This document shows positions 8,400 to 18,350 of a stretch of 64,000 bases of DNA, piece by piece (positions within the stretch are counted from its first letter, which is position 1; every line of letters begins with the position of its first letter). A program made the position numbers and the translations under genes. Below the pieces are notes generated by a model. The model was not told where the DNA came from. It saw only the letters and a list, made by a program, of their open reading frames with translations, and ran no database searches. The stretch is from Levilactobacillus suantsaiihabitans (lineage in GTDB: Bacteria > Bacillota > Bacilli > Lactobacillales > Lactobacillaceae), in the NCBI RefSeq assembly GCF_004745505.1, contig NZ_RKLX01000006.1, forward strand, positions 62,001 to 126,000, written 5' to 3'.

Positions 8400-8610
8400 G
8401 TGTTCCCCACAGGTGTGGGGGTGATCCCGATGAAGGCATGAGTAAAGAATTTTTGGATTAGTGTTCCCCACAGGTGTGGGGGTGATCCTAAGTAGGCCAC
8501 ATGGGTGTGGCGGCATGATTGGTGTTCCCCACAGGCGTGGGGGTGATCCCTATGTCAAGCTGATTGAAGATGCGCTCACGGGGTGTTCCCCGCAGGTGTG
8601 GGCAGATTAA
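8400..8610 (+). CRISPR. Short type I-E CRISPR array, four repeats, no cas genes
   Basis: 28-nt repeats begin at 8400, 8461, 8522 and 8583, all starting GTGTTCCCC; three 33-nt spacers give a regular 61-nt period. Repeats 1 and 2 are identical, repeat 3 has one change (CAGGCGTGG), and repeat 4 is degenerate at several positions, as expected for the leader-distal end. The repeat is palindromic (CCCCACAGGTGTGGGG) and matches the type I-E class known from lactobacilli. No cas gene occurs anywhere in the window and no AT-rich leader is evident upstream, so this is an orphan or decaying array. Confidence 0.93.
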
Positions 8611-8643
8611 AGGTAGCAGTCCCCAGCGGCTGTTGCCTTTTTT
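8611..8643 (+). terminator. Terminator after the CRISPR array
   Basis: GGTAGCAG pairs with CTGTTGCC (two G-U pairs) around CCCCAGCGG, followed by TTTTTT. It could end pgsA or array transcripts. Confidence 0.65.
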
Positions 8644-8747
8644 GTAAAATTTCTGGTTCCGTGAGGTAAGATTAGCCGAGTCAGTCAGTTTTGTGGTACG
8701 ATTTCAGTACAAACGCTTTTCACGAACTAGGTGAAAATAAATTTCAA

Positions 8748-8790
8748 AAAAATAAAAAATTTACACGCGTTTTTACGGAGTTAACTTTAA
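8748..8790 (+). promoter_or_regulatory. Putative competence (ComX/SigH-type) promoter of cinA
   Basis: AAAAATAAAAAATT (8748-8761) is followed 8 bases later by TTTTTACGGAGTTAACTT (8770-8787). The same two blocks, at the same spacing and without gaps, precede comGA at 59962-60001. Two late-competence genes sharing one block suggests recognition by the competence sigma factor; streptococcal com-boxes have TACGAATA, which shares TACG. Function is inferred. Confidence 0.7.
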
Positions 8791-8811
8791 GTCACCTCAG
8801 GAGGGGTCAGC

Positions 8812-10062
8812 ATGCAAGCGGAAATTATTGCGGTCGGAACGGAAATTTTATTGGGGCAAATCGTTGATACCAATTCGGCGTTTATTGCCCAGGAACTCGC
8901 CCAAGCGGGGATTGAAGTGTACTACCATTCATTGGTGGGCGACAATGCTGACCGCCTGACTGCGGTGGTGAATCAGGCCCGTTCGCGCAGTGACCTGGTG
9001 ATTATTAGCGGTGGACTGGGACCGACCAAGGATGACCTGACCAAGCAGACCGTTGCGCATTTGTTAGGTGTTAAATTAGTGGAGAATGCCCCGGCGATGG
9101 CCAAGATTCGTCAGCACTTTTCCACGGCAGAACGGCCGATGACGCCGAATAACCGGTTACAGGCCCTTTATCCGGAAGGCAGCCAACCACTCAAGAATCG
9201 GACTGGCATGGCTGTGGGGGCCTTTTATCAGGATCCTAACGCGGCTGACATCATGTTATTGCCGGGACCGCCCAGTGAGGCTGAGCCCATGTTTGCTGAA
9301 CAGGGGGTACCGCTGTTAAAGGCGACCTATCACCGGAGCGAATTTTTGGAGTCACGAGTTCTGCGGTTCTTTGGGATTGGTGAGGGCAAATTGGTGACGG
9401 AGCTGGCTGATTTGATCGACCAGCAGACCAACCCGACGATTGCCCCGTACGCCAAGGTCAATGAGGTCACGCTCAGGCTGACGGCCCAGGCGCATGAACG
9501 GGCCACGGCGGTCAAGCTGCTGGACAAAATGACGGCCACGATTCAAGACCGGGTCGGTGACTACCTGTACGGCTTCGGGGATGATAACACCTTGGCCGCC
9601 GTAGTCGTCAACGAGCTGATTGACCGACACCTGACGATTACCGGGGCCGAAAGCCTGACTGCCGGGAAATTCCAGAGCACGCTGGGGGATGTTCCCGGTG
9701 TCTCCGCCATTTTTCCTGGGGGCTTTGTGACCTACGCCAATTCGGCCAAACACGACCTGTTGGGGATTCCTCAAGCCATCATTGACCGCGATGGGGTCGT
9801 GAGTGCCGCGACGGCTCAACAAATGGCCGAACGCTCGCGGGCCATCCTGGATACCGACTTCTCCTTGAGCTTCACGGGAGTCGCCGGGCCCGACAGCCTG
9901 GAGGGCCATCCGGCCGGCACAGTTTGGCTAGGTTTAGCGCAACGGGGCCATGAACCGCGCGCCCGCCTGGTCCACCTGACGGGTACCCGGGCCGCGATTC
10001 GGGAACGGTCGGTCATGACGGGATTGGACTGGTTACGGCGCGTTTTGAACGGGTCAAAATAA
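8812..10062 (+). CDS. cinA: Competence/damage-inducible protein CinA
   Basis: A 416-residue two-domain protein. The N-terminal MoCF-like domain starts MQAEIIAVGTEILLGQIVD and contains ISGGLGPTKDDLTK and LPGPPSE; the C-terminal CinA domain (about residues 260-410) has ESLTAGKFQSTLGDVPG, FPGGFVTYAN and FTGVAGPD, the nicotinamide-nucleotide amidase signature. In streptococci CinA brings RecA to the membrane during transformation; in other bacteria the family recycles NMN. It lies upstream of recA with only a short gap, the usual cinA-recA arrangement, and has the competence-type promoter block in front. GGAGGGG precedes the ATG. Confidence 0.95.
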   Translation: MQAEIIAVGTEILLGQIVDTNSAFIAQELAQAGIEVYYHSLVGDNADRLTAVVNQARSRSDLVIISGGLGPTKDDLTKQTVAHLLGVKLVENAPAMAKIRQHFSTAERPMTPNNRLQALYPEGSQPLKNRTGMAVGAFYQDPNAADIMLLPGPPSEAEPMFAEQGVPLLKATYHRSEFLESRVLRFFGIGEGKLVTELADLIDQQTNPTIAPYAKVNEVTLRLTAQAHERATAVKLLDKMTATIQDRVGDYLYGFGDDNTLAAVVVNELIDRHLTITGAESLTAGKFQSTLGDVPGVSAIFPGGFVTYANSAKHDLLGIPQAIIDRDGVVSAATAQQMAERSRAILDTDFSLSFTGVAGPDSLEGHPAGTVWLGLAQRGHEPRARLVHLTGTRAAIRERSVMTGLDWLRRVLNGSK

Positions 10063-10066
10063 AGGG

Positions 10067-10078
10067 GAACTTTTGTTC
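10067..10078 (+). promoter_or_regulatory. LexA (SOS) box upstream of recA
   Basis: GAACTTTTGTTC, a perfect GAAC-N4-GTTC palindrome matching the Gram-positive LexA/DinR box, starts 5 bases after the cinA stop and about 10 bases upstream of the recA -35 element. Confidence 0.7.
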
Positions 10079-10087
10079 TATTTTTAC

Positions 10088-10116
10088 TTGCATTTTGCGA
10101 ACAAAACCCGTATAGT
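10088..10116 (+). promoter_or_regulatory. Promoter of recA
   Basis: TTGCAT (10088-10093), 17 bp spacer, TATAGT (10111-10116). A second GAAC half-site lies within the spacer. This gives recA its own SOS-responsive transcription in addition to read-through from cinA. Confidence 0.65.
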
Positions 10117-10152
10117 GTTACTTGAATATTGATGCATCAAAGGAGGATTTGG

Positions 10153-11298
10153 ATGGCTGACGAACGACAAGCGGCGTTGGATAAAGCGCTGAAGAAGATT
10201 GAAAAGGATTTTGGTAAAGGGTCGATCATGCGCCTGGGTGATAACAGTAACTTAGACGTGGAAACCGTACCATCTGGCTCGTTGGCTCTCGACGTGGCCT
10301 TGGGTGTCGGTGGTTACCCTCGGGGTCGGATCGTGGAAATTTACGGTCCAGAATCATCCGGGAAAACGACTGTGGCCCTTCACGCGGTTGCCGAAGTGCA
10401 AAAGCGTGGCGGGACTGCTGCATATATCGATGCCGAAAACGCCTTGGACCCGGCTTACGCGACGGCACTGGGCGTCAACATCGATCAGTTACTACTTTCT
10501 CAACCGGACACTGGTGAACAAGGGCTGCAAATTGCGGATGCCTTGATCTCCAGTGGTGCCGTGGACATCGTGGTTGTCGACTCTGTCGCCGCTCTGGTTC
10601 CTCGTGCAGAAATCGAAGGTGAAATGGGTGACGCCCACGTTGGGTTGCAAGCCCGGTTGATGTCTCAGGCCTTACGGAAGCTGTCCGGGACCATCAACAA
10701 GACCAAGACGATTGCCCTGTTTATTAACCAGATTCGGGAAAAAGTTGGGGTCATGTTTGGGAACCCTGAAACCACGCCTGGTGGTCGTGCGCTGAAGTTC
10801 TATTCGACGGTTCGACTAGAAGTACGGCGGGCTGAACAGATCAAGGACGGGACCGATGTTATCGGGAACCGGACGCGAATCAAGGTCGTCAAGAACAAGG
10901 TGGCCGCGCCATTCAAGCGGGCCGAAGTCGACATCATGTACGGTAAGGGGATTTCTCAAACCGGCGAATTGCTCGACATGGCGGTTGAAAAAGACATCGT
11001 CGATAAGAGTGGGTCCTGGTACTCTTACGGTGATGACCGGATTGGCCAAGGCCGTGAGAATGCCAAGGGTTACTTGGCGGACCATCCAGACGTGATGGCC
11101 GAAATCAATCAACGGGTCCGCGCCGCTTATGGTGTGGGCGAAGGTGATGACGCCGCTGACGCTGGCAAGAAAGATGCCACCGATAAGGCCGGTAAGAAGA
11201 CCGATGCCAAGACTGACGGTAAAGCCAGTGCTCCTAAGGACAAGGCCAAACCACAACAAAGCGAATTGATTCCGGATGGTAAGCCCGGTCATAAATAA
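10153..11298 (+). CDS. recA: Recombinase RecA
   Basis: A 381-residue RecA: ATP-dependent strand exchange on single-stranded DNA and co-protease for LexA. Walker A is GPESSGKTT; the family signature [14 protein letters not shown] and the loop L2 region ([20 protein letters not shown], 20 residues) are intact. The last 40 residues are a Lys/Asp/Ala-rich tail ([15 protein letters not shown]) longer than the core fold. ATG at 10153 is preferred to an upstream in-frame ATG because AGGAGG (10141-10146) is 6 bases before it and the product begins MADERQAAL. Control: LexA box plus competence read-through. Confidence 0.98.
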   Translation: MADERQAALDKALKKIEKDFGKGSIMRLGDNSNLDVETVPSGSLALDVALGVGGYPRGRIVEIYGPESSGKTTVALHAVAEVQKRGGTAAYIDAENALDPAYATALGVNIDQLLLSQPDTGEQGLQIADALISSGAVDIVVVDSVAALVPRAEIEGEMGDAHVGLQARLMSQALRKLSGTINKTKTIALFINQIREKVGVMFGNPETTPGGRALKFYSTVRLEVRRAEQIKDGTDVIGNRTRIKVVKNKVAAPFKRAEVDIMYGKGISQTGELLDMAVEKDIVDKSGSWYSYGDDRIGQGRENAKGYLADHPDVMAEINQRVRAAYGVGEGDDAADAGKKDATDKAGKKTDAKTDGKASAPKDKAKPQQSELIPDGKPGHK

Positions 11299-11303
11299 GA
11301 AAA

Positions 11304-11337
11304 TGCACTGACTGCCACGAGTAGTCGGTGCTTTTTT
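11304..11337 (+). terminator. Terminator of recA
   Basis: GCACTGACT pairs with AGTCGGTGC (one G-U) followed by TTTTTT. Confidence 0.85.
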
Positions 11338-11400
11338 CATCTCACCATGATAAAAAAACGAATAAATCCGACCAGACCCACCAGTTTCCAGCGAGTTTAG

Positions 11401-11429
11401 TTGACAGCGTTCATGGCAACCATTAAAAT
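11401..11429 (+). promoter_or_regulatory. Promoter of rny
   Basis: TTGACA (11401-11406), 17 bp spacer, TAAAAT (11424-11429). The 5' leader to the rny start is about 75 nt. Confidence 0.65.
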
Positions 11430-11512
11430 TGAGGTTGTGTCAGTTATCAAATCAACATCTTAAAAAAGTCTGATTTTAAATTAGTCATTTTTGATGATGC
11501 GGAGGTGGAATC

Positions 11513-13072
11513 ATGAGTGTTCCAAGTATAATCCTCGCAATCATCGCTATCGTTGTTGGTGTTGTGGGCGGGTATTATTTACGTAAATCTGTCCATGAAA
11601 AAAAGCTAGATGCGGCTAAGTACACTGCTGAAGGTGTGCTGGCTGAAGCGAAGAAGCAAGCCGAGACTGCGACCAAGGAATCTTTATTAGAGGCCAAGGA
11701 AGACAGCCATAAGTACCGGGCAGAGGTCGAAACCGAGCTGAAAGAACGTCGTGCCGAAGTTCAGAAGCAAGAAGACCGCTTGATTCAACGAGAAGAAACG
11801 TTAGACCGCAAAGATAATTCGCTGGAAAAACGGGAAAACTCCTTGAATCGCCGGGACAAGAAGCTGAGTGCTGAAGAGCAGAATTTAGCCAAAAAGCAAC
11901 AACAAGCAGACTCACTGATTGAAAAACGCCAGTCTGCGGTGGAAGCCGTGGCTGCTTTATCCCAGGAAGATGCACGAGACCTGATTATTTCTGAAGCCAA
12001 ATCGGCTTTAGCGGGTGAGCGTGCCAAAATGATTAAGGAAAGCGAAGAGACGGCTCGCAAGACGGCCCAGGCAAATGCCAAGGACCTGATTGTTTCCGCC
12101 ATCCAACGCAGTGCCGCCGATATGGTCACCGAAACCACGATCTCCGTGGTCACGTTGCCTAACGACGACATGAAGGGCCGAATCATCGGTCGCGAAGGGC
12201 GGAATATTCGGACGTTAGAGACTTTGACCGGGATCGACCTGATCATTGATGATACGCCAGAAGCCGTCGTCTTGAGTGGCTTTGACCCGTTACGGCGCGA
12301 AGTTGCCAAGATTGCCTTAGAGAAATTGATTCAAGACGGTCGGATTCATCCCGCCCGGATTGAAGAAATGGTCGCCAAAGCCAAGAAAGAACTGGACGAA
12401 CACGTCCGGGAGCTTGGCGAGCAAGCAACCTTTGACCTTGGGATTCATTCCATGCATCCTGAATTGATCAAATTGGTTGGGCGCTTGAACTTCCGTATTT
12501 CTCATGGGCAAAATGCGTTGGCCCATTCAATCGAAGTTGCTAAGATCACTGGGGTCTTAGCGGCTGAACTAGGTGAGGATGTTACGTTAGCAAAGCGTGC
12601 AGGATTGTTACATGATATTGGCCGCGCCGCTGAGCATGAAGATGATAGTTCTTACATCACAACTGGTATGGAACTGGCAAAGAAATACCGGGAAAGTGCT
12701 GTTGTGGTAAACGCTATCGCCGCTCAAGCAGATCAAACGGCTCCGCAATCTGTCATTGCGGAACTGGTCGGGACAGCTGATGTTATTTCAGCTACGCGAC
12801 CAGGCGCACGCTCTGATTCTCTGGAAAGTTACATCCACCGGTTGGACAAGCTGGAAACCATCGCCAATTCATTTGATGGCGTGGATCACAGCTTTGCCAT
12901 CCAGGCGGGACGAGAGGTTCGAGTGATTGTGCGGCCTGAGAAGATTTCCGACACGGATGCCGTTGTCTTGGCACGTGACATTAAGAAACAAATTGAAGGC
13001 GACCTGGATTATCCAGGTCACGTCAAAGTTTCCGTTATCCGGGAAGTCCGGTCAGTTGAATATGCGAAATAA
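11513..13072 (+). CDS. rny: Ribonuclease Y
   Basis: A 519-residue membrane-anchored endoribonuclease that initiates mRNA decay. Domains in order: N-terminal transmembrane helix (about residues 4-24), a long charged coiled coil (about 30-200), a KH RNA-binding domain ([19 protein letters not shown], near 225), and an HD metal-dependent domain with [12 protein letters not shown] near 370. Length is normal for the family. GGAGG precedes the ATG at 11513. It stands alone between two terminators, downstream of recA as in many lactobacilli. Confidence 0.97.
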   Translation: MSVPSIILAIIAIVVGVVGGYYLRKSVHEKKLDAAKYTAEGVLAEAKKQAETATKESLLEAKEDSHKYRAEVETELKERRAEVQKQEDRLIQREETLDRKDNSLEKRENSLNRRDKKLSAEEQNLAKKQQQADSLIEKRQSAVEAVAALSQEDARDLIISEAKSALAGERAKMIKESEETARKTAQANAKDLIVSAIQRSAADMVTETTISVVTLPNDDMKGRIIGREGRNIRTLETLTGIDLIIDDTPEAVVLSGFDPLRREVAKIALEKLIQDGRIHPARIEEMVAKAKKELDEHVRELGEQATFDLGIHSMHPELIKLVGRLNFRISHGQNALAHSIEVAKITGVLAAELGEDVTLAKRAGLLHDIGRAAEHEDDSSYITTGMELAKKYRESAVVVNAIAAQADQTAPQSVIAELVGTADVISATRPGARSDSLESYIHRLDKLETIANSFDGVDHSFAIQAGREVRVIVRPEKISDTDAVVLARDIKKQIEGDLDYPGHVKVSVIREVRSVEYAK

Positions 13073-13111
13073 ATAGCTCTTTGTCGACGGCTGTTGATGA
13101 ATAGTTTTATG

Positions 13112-13146
13112 AGAAACCAATTCACTTACGAATTGGTTTCTTTTTC
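13112..13146 (+). terminator. Terminator of rny
   Basis: GAAACCAATTC pairs perfectly with GAATTGGTTTC around a 6-nt loop, followed by TTTTTC. Confidence 0.9.
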
Positions 13147-13231
13147 GATTTTGATTGTAGATTTAATGCGAAGCCATTAGATACACAGTCAATTGACAAT
13201 TGTTATTTCTCTAATGATTATTTCGTAAACA

Positions 13232-13240
13232 TGCTATAAT
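13232..13240 (+). promoter_or_regulatory. Extended -10 promoter of the secreted protein gene
   Basis: TGCTATAAT (13232-13240); the expected -35 position (TAATGA) is poor, so the extended -10 probably carries the promoter. Confidence 0.45.
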
Positions 13241-13285
13241 GTTTGAAACAGTTTCCGGGGCCCTAAATGACAAAGGAGAAATATC

Positions 13286-14107
13286 ATGAAGAAGTTGTTA
13301 ATCACTGGAGTTATCGCAATTGCAGCCATCCTCGGCCTTGTCCAATCCGGTTCAGCCCAGACAAAATACACCATTCAAAGGCAATCTTTTTGGCAAAAAA
13401 CGACCATTAACAAAGCTAAATACCCTAAGAAATCAATTGCGGTTTGGAACGCAAAGCATACTAAAGTGAAATTCTATTTGAAAGATTATCCAAACAATAC
13501 TTGGTACGGACGTGGTAGCGAAACCCTAAAGCATGGGAAAACTACCGCTAAGTACATTTACATTCAAGGTAATAATAAAAAGCATACTGACCTAGTCAAA
13601 GGCTATGTCTGGCATGGCTACTTAGAAGCCGGTTTTGGTGAAGAAACGTATAGCCATAAATATTTATCTTTAGACAGTATGACAAAGAATGCTGATTACC
13701 TGAAGTATATAAAGAAATCACCTTCACAAAAAGTAACTCGGGAAATTGTTAAACTATTCCCAAATAACAAAGTCACACTTAAAATGAGCAAATACGCAGC
13801 GGCTTCAGGTGCATATTACTTTGAAGACATTGCTCCCAAAACTTATTTTACTAAACCTGATTTAACAGGCTACACAATTGTTAAGTTTCCAAAGGTCATT
13901 GATTATCTAAAGAGTAGCAAAAATGTTTCCGCCACGATCCGAGCAAAAAAGGTCAAATCCATTTTAGCATCGTACGGATATACAACCAGCAAGCTCAAAA
14001 AATTATCCAGTAAGTATCAAATTGGCATCAACATTGTCGATAGCACGTATATTACATCTGATAGTCCAGAATGTGGGTATGCCTTCATCATCGGTAAAGC
14101 CAAATAA
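13286..14107 (+). CDS. Secreted protein of unknown function
   Basis: A 273-residue protein with a clear signal peptide (MKKLLITGVIAIAAILGL, cleavage likely after GSAQ or nearby). The mature part is rich in Lys, Tyr and Thr and contains a segment of the type VKGYVWHGYLEAGF, a motif common in small secreted or surface proteins of lactobacilli. I recognise no catalytic domain. The gene is visibly AT-richer than its neighbours, with AAA/TAT-rich codon use, and stands alone with its own promoter. That suggests accessory or laterally acquired DNA. AAAGGAG lies before the ATG. Confidence 0.8.
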   Translation: MKKLLITGVIAIAAILGLVQSGSAQTKYTIQRQSFWQKTTINKAKYPKKSIAVWNAKHTKVKFYLKDYPNNTWYGRGSETLKHGKTTAKYIYIQGNNKKHTDLVKGYVWHGYLEAGFGEETYSHKYLSLDSMTKNADYLKYIKKSPSQKVTREIVKLFPNNKVTLKMSKYAAASGAYYFEDIAPKTYFTKPDLTGYTIVKFPKVIDYLKSSKNVSATIRAKKVKSILASYGYTTSKLKKLSSKYQIGINIVDSTYITSDSPECGYAFIIGKAK

Positions 14108-14159
14108 TCATCAATTTCGATAACAAAAGGACGGCCACATTGAAAATTCAGTCAGAGAA

Positions 14160-14252
14160 GAGAGTGAGACAGGCTGCCCTTTGGCGCACGTTTCAGTTAG
14201 GTGAAGATGACGCGAACGAGCCTGGGAGGTTTTGTCCCAAGCTCGTTTTTAC
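14160..14252 (+). repeat. F3 repeat, central palindrome deleted
   Basis: Starts AGAGTGAGACA like the 35227 copy, then jumps directly to CTGCCCTTTGGCGCACG and TTTCAGTTAGGTGAAG, so the long central palindrome is missing. The distal part GAGCCTGGGAGG pairs with TCCCAAGCTC and is followed by TTTTT, a functional-looking terminator downstream of the secreted protein gene. Confidence 0.6.
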
Positions 14253-14604
14253 GTCTGTTGGCATAAGCGTAGAATCGGGCTGACTCGGGGACCACGCCGG
14301 GGCTACTTCAGGTTGGTGTAGACGACAACTTGAAGAGGACCTTTGCACGATAGGGATAGGCTGTTGATAGCAGATTGGCCGTACAGTCAAGCCAAAATGA
14401 CAGCATATAAAAATCGTCCGCAAATTCGCCGAGCTAGTAGCAACTTGAAGACGGGCTAAGCCAGTGTCTCGGCAGACCACTGATTTAACCCGACCGAATT
14501 TGGGCGACGCAGAATGCGGCGAAGCATGGTAAAATAGAGTTTATTTAATAGAACTGGTCAACAGACCAGACGGGCCGAAAAGCGGTCTAGATAGGGGAAC
14601 GAAG
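14253..14604. other. Non-coding gap with degenerate repeat remnants
   Basis: No credible gene. GC-rich stretches such as GGCTGACTCGGGGACC and AACTTGAAGACGGGC resemble pieces of F1 hairpins but no full element can be folded. TGGTAAAAT near 14528 is a possible -10 for the next gene. Confidence 0.4.
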
Positions 14605-15399
14605 ATGCGAATTCTGTTTGTTGGTGACGTTGTGGGTAACATTGGTGTGGACATGATTCATGAGTATTTGCCCCAACTCAAGCGTGACCTGAAGCCACAG
14701 GTCACCATCGTTAACGGGGAGAACTCAACCCCGGTTGGTCGCGGTATCAGCCAGAGTATTTATAAGCAATTATTAAAAGACGGGGCCGACGTGGTCACCA
14801 TGGGCAACCATACCTGGGATAACGCCGAGCTGTATGATTTTATCGGTAGTGCGAATCGCTTAGTGCGACCGGCCAACTTTCCTGGGGACACCCCCGGGCA
14901 AGGCTGGACGAAGGTCAAGGTCAATCAACAGGTCTTAGCCGTGGTTAATTTGCAAGGGCGGGTCTTCATGAATCCCATGGATGACCCCTTTGCCAAGATG
15001 CAGGCACTCCTGCCAGAACTCGACACGGACTTTGTCTTTGTCGACTTTCACGCGGAAACAACCAGTGAAAAGCGGGCCTTTGCCATGCGTTTTGCCGGGC
15101 AACTTTCCGCGGTCGTGGGCACGCACACCCACGTGCAGACCAGCGACGCGCAAGTCCTAAAGGGCGGCACCGCCTTTATGACGGAGGCCGGCATGACCGG
15201 TCCTGCCGACAGTGTGTTAGGCATGCAGGCCGACAGCGTGATCGAGCGCTTTGAAAATCAGCGACCGACCCGTTACACGGTCCAGGCGGCCGGCCCGGGA
15301 TTACTCTCCGGCGCCGTCATTGACCTCAACGACAAGACTGGGCACGCGTCGAGCATCAAGCCTATCTTGATCAGCCCGCAACACCCGTACCAGAGCTAG
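14605..15399 (+). CDS. TIGR00282-family metallophosphoesterase (YmdB-like)
   Basis: A 264-residue cytoplasmic phosphodiesterase. B. subtilis YmdB hydrolyses 2',3'-cyclic nucleotides and affects motility and biofilm choices; the substrate here is inferred. Metal ligand motifs are easy to see: GDVVGNIG near the N-terminus, NGEN (about 38-41), GNHTWDN (about 68-74), DFHAE and GTHTHVQT (about 172-179). AGGGGAACGAAG precedes the ATG. The family usually follows rny; here a secreted protein gene and repeats intervene, consistent with insertion between two formerly adjacent genes. Confidence 0.9.
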   Translation: MRILFVGDVVGNIGVDMIHEYLPQLKRDLKPQVTIVNGENSTPVGRGISQSIYKQLLKDGADVVTMGNHTWDNAELYDFIGSANRLVRPANFPGDTPGQGWTKVKVNQQVLAVVNLQGRVFMNPMDDPFAKMQALLPELDTDFVFVDFHAETTSEKRAFAMRFAGQLSAVVGTHTHVQTSDAQVLKGGTAFMTEAGMTGPADSVLGMQADSVIERFENQRPTRYTVQAAGPGLLSGAVIDLNDKTGHASSIKPILISPQHPYQS

Positions 15400-15427
15400 G
15401 AAAAAACGGAAGGATGAACCATTTTTC

Positions 15428-18127
15428 ATGACGAAAACGAAGACAACGCCCATGATGGAGCAGTATCAAAAAATCAAAGACCAATACCCCGATGCATTTT
15501 TATTCTATCGGCTGGGCGACTTCTATGAAATGTTTAATGAAGACGCGGTCAAGGGGTCTCAATTACTCGAGCTGACGCTGACCACGCGGAGTCACAGCGC
15601 CAAGAATCCGATTCCGATGTGTGGGGTCCCGCACAAGGCCGTGCAAAATTACATCGACATCTTAGTTGACCAAGGCTATAAGGTCGCCATTTGTGAACAG
15701 ATGGAAGACCCTAAGCTGGCCAAGGGCATGGTCAAACGTGAGGTCATCCAGTTGGTCACGCCGGGGACGCAAACCGATACCGGTGCCGCGGGGGCTAAGC
15801 GCAACAACTATTTAACGGCGCTCACCATGAGCACCAAGTCCCATTACGGGTTGGCCTACACCGACCTGTCGACCGGGGAACTCAAGGCCGCGGAAATCAC
15901 GGGCGACGACCCGGTGATCAACGAATTGATGAGCTTGCAGACCAAGGAAGTCGTGGTCGATACCACGATTGCGGCCGACCTGCAAGATCGGATGAAACAG
16001 CTGGGGATGATGATTTCAAACCAGCCGGACATTCAGGCCAGTGCCGAGGTCAGTTACGTGGAACAAGACCTCACCAGCGACCTCTTACAACAGGTCGTGG
16101 GCGTGTTGGTAACCTACGTGACGGTGACCCAAAAGCGCAGCCTGGCGCATCTCCAGCGCGCGGTGGCTTACCAACCACAGGCCTTCTTGAAGCTAGACCA
16201 TTCCTCACAAAGTAACCTGGAGATCACGCAAAACTTGCGGACCAAGAAGAAGTCTGGGACACTGTTGTGGCTGTTGGACCAAACTAAAACGGCCATGGGC
16301 GGTCGGCTGCTCAAGCAGTGGCTAGACCGGCCCTTGATCGACCGGCAACAGATCGAAACGCGTCAGGCCAAAGTTGGCGCCTTACTCGACCACTACTTCG
16401 AACGCAACAATTTACAAGAAGAACTGGTCAAGGTCTATGACTTGGAACGGCTGGCCGGCCGGGTGGCGTTCGGTAGCGTCAACGGGCGCGACTTGATTCA
16501 GCTCCAGACGTCACTGGAACAAGTGCCGCAGATCCAACATACGATTGAAGAACTGGGCGAGCCTGTCTTTGACGATACGCTGGCAGGCTTAGACCCCGTA
16601 GACGACGTGGCCGATGCCATTCGCGAAGCCATTGTGCCCGAGCCGCCCATCTCTGTTTCCGACGGTGGGGTGATTCGCGACGGCTTCAACGCCCAACTGG
16701 ACGAGTACCGCGACGCCATGCGCAACGGGAAGACCTGGCTGGCCGAGATGGAAGCCCACGAACGTGAAGTCACCGGCATCAACAACTTAAAGATTGGCTA
16801 CAATCACGTCTTTGGCTACTACATCGAGGTCACCAAGGTCAATTTGGACAAGCTGCCGGCCGACCGGTACGAACGTAAGCAAACGTTGGCCAATGCGGAA
16901 CGCTTCTCCACGCCAGAACTCAAGGAAAAGGAACGCCTGATCTTAGAAGCGGAAGAAAAATCCGTGGCGTTGGAATACAAATTGTTCGTGGACCTGCGCG
17001 AACAGGTCAAGTCCGCCATCACGCGGCTGCAAAAATTAGCGGCCACGATTGCGGCCTTGGACGTATTTCAAAGTTTTGCCGTGGTCAGTGAAGACTACCA
17101 TTTCGTCAAGCCCACGCTGGTCAGTGGTCATAGCTTGAAGATCGTGCAAGGGCGGCATCCGGTGGTGGAAAAGGTCTTGGGCCGGCAATCCTACGTGCCC
17201 AACGACGTCACCATGGACACCGACACCAACATCTTACTGATCACCGGGCCCAACATGTCCGGGAAGAGTACCTACATGCGCCAACTGGCCTTGACCGTCA
17301 TCATGGCCCAAATGGGGTGCTTCGTGCCGGCCGAATCGGCGTCGATGCCCGTATTTGACCAGATCTTCACGCGAATTGGCGCGGCCGATGATCTGATCTC
17401 GGGTCAAAGTACCTTCATGGTCGAGATGCAAGAGGCCAACCGCGCCTTGAGTCAAGCGACCGCCAACAGTCTGATCTTATTTGATGAAATCGGGCGGGGG
17501 ACGGCCACCTATGATGGGATGGCGTTGGCCCAAGCCATCATTGAGTTCGTCCACAACCGGGTCCACGCCAAGACGCTGTTTTCGACCCACTACCATGAGC
17601 TGACGGCCTTGGACCAATCCTTGAAACAACTGCGCAACGTCCACGTCGGCGCCGTCGAACGCGATGGTGACTTAGTCTTCTTGCATCAAATGCAACCGGG
17701 TCCCGCCGACAAGTCCTACGGGATTCACGTGGCTAAATTAGCGGGAATGCCCGCCAAGCTGTTAGACCGCGCTGAAGTCATCTTAGAGCAATTGGAACAG
17801 ACGGCCGAAGACCAACCCGCCGTCGCACCGGAAACGGCCCAGACAGCTGCAGAGGCCCCGACACAGCCGGTTGAAACGCCGACACCGGCCGCCGCAGACT
17901 CCGGGTCGTCAGCGGCCACTGCGCCAGTGGAACCAGCGAAGACCGAGACGCCGGCCGCACCGGTCGTCACAGATCAACAGCTGTCCTTGTTTACCGACGA
18001 GCCCGAGCTGAATCCGGCCCAGGCCAAGGTGCTGAGTCAGATCAGCGACCTGAACTTGATGGGGATGACCCCCATGGCCGTCATGAATCAGGTCTACCAA
18101 TGGCAACAAAAGCTGGCGAAGAAATAA
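15428..18127 (+). CDS. mutS: DNA mismatch repair protein MutS
   Basis: An 899-residue mismatch-recognition ATPase that recruits MutL. The Phe-Tyr-Glu mismatch wedge is at residues 32-34 (GDFYEMF). The lever/clamp region occupies the middle, Walker A is [13 protein letters not shown] near residue 606, Walker B is [16 protein letters not shown], and the family helix [10 protein letters not shown] follows. The protein exceeds the usual 850-870 residues because of a Pro/Ala/Thr/Glu-rich linker (about 797-855) before the C-terminal segment [13 protein letters not shown]. Starts 28 bases after the phosphodiesterase gene, probably co-transcribed. Confidence 0.97.
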   Translation: MTKTKTTPMMEQYQKIKDQYPDAFLFYRLGDFYEMFNEDAVKGSQLLELTLTTRSHSAKNPIPMCGVPHKAVQNYIDILVDQGYKVAICEQMEDPKLAKGMVKREVIQLVTPGTQTDTGAAGAKRNNYLTALTMSTKSHYGLAYTDLSTGELKAAEITGDDPVINELMSLQTKEVVVDTTIAADLQDRMKQLGMMISNQPDIQASAEVSYVEQDLTSDLLQQVVGVLVTYVTVTQKRSLAHLQRAVAYQPQAFLKLDHSSQSNLEITQNLRTKKKSGTLLWLLDQTKTAMGGRLLKQWLDRPLIDRQQIETRQAKVGALLDHYFERNNLQEELVKVYDLERLAGRVAFGSVNGRDLIQLQTSLEQVPQIQHTIEELGEPVFDDTLAGLDPVDDVADAIREAIVPEPPISVSDGGVIRDGFNAQLDEYRDAMRNGKTWLAEMEAHEREVTGINNLKIGYNHVFGYYIEVTKVNLDKLPADRYERKQTLANAERFSTPELKEKERLILEAEEKSVALEYKLFVDLREQVKSAITRLQKLAATIAALDVFQSFAVVSEDYHFVKPTLVSGHSLKIVQGRHPVVEKVLGRQSYVPNDVTMDTDTNILLITGPNMSGKSTYMRQLALTVIMAQMGCFVPAESASMPVFDQIFTRIGAADDLISGQSTFMVEMQEANRALSQATANSLILFDEIGRGTATYDGMALAQAIIEFVHNRVHAKTLFSTHYHELTALDQSLKQLRNVHVGAVERDGDLVFLHQMQPGPADKSYGIHVAKLAGMPAKLLDRAEVILEQLEQTAEDQPAVAPETAQTAAEAPTQPVETPTPAAADSGSSAATAPVEPAKTETPAAPVVTDQQLSLFTDEPELNPAQAKVLSQISDLNLMGMTPMAVMNQVYQWQQKLAKK

Positions 18128-18154
18128 GTTCCCAGACTGGCATCGTTGAGGTGG

Positions 18155-18350
18155 ACTGGTCGCCTGCGGCTGTCAGGGGTTCCGCCTGCTATGGGGAACA
18201 CCTCCAGCCAAAGAGCGGGCTTCCGGTTCGCTTCAAAGCCTCGCAAAACCCGCGAGTCTCTGAAGTCGTCCCACCCAGTAACCTGGCAAAAAACGCCAGC
18301 TAACTGGGTCGACACAGCTGGCTCCACCCCTGACTGCCTCCGGCTAGGGT
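18155..18350 (+). repeat. F2 structured repeat, copy a
   Basis: GCCTGCGGCTG leads into TCAGGGG (18173-18179), which pairs with CCCCTGA (18327-18333). In the 35449 copy the same pair reads CCAGGGG/CCCCTGG, a compensated change. Inside are GCGGG/CCCGC (GCGGT/ACCGC in the other copy) and a hairpin CCCAGT/ACTGGG with inner CTGGC/GCCAG. The 3' part GTCGACACAGCTGGCTCC is invariant. It begins about 28 bases after the mutS stop. Confidence 0.75.

Noticed and set aside
8220-8516. Minus-strand frames across the end of pgsA and the CRISPR repeats
   Set aside because: They include translated CRISPR repeats (repeated HPHTCGEH-like peptides) and are not genes.
10816-11340. 174-codon minus-strand frame under recA
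   Set aside because: Antisense shadow of recA in the complementary phase, with no ribosome binding site.
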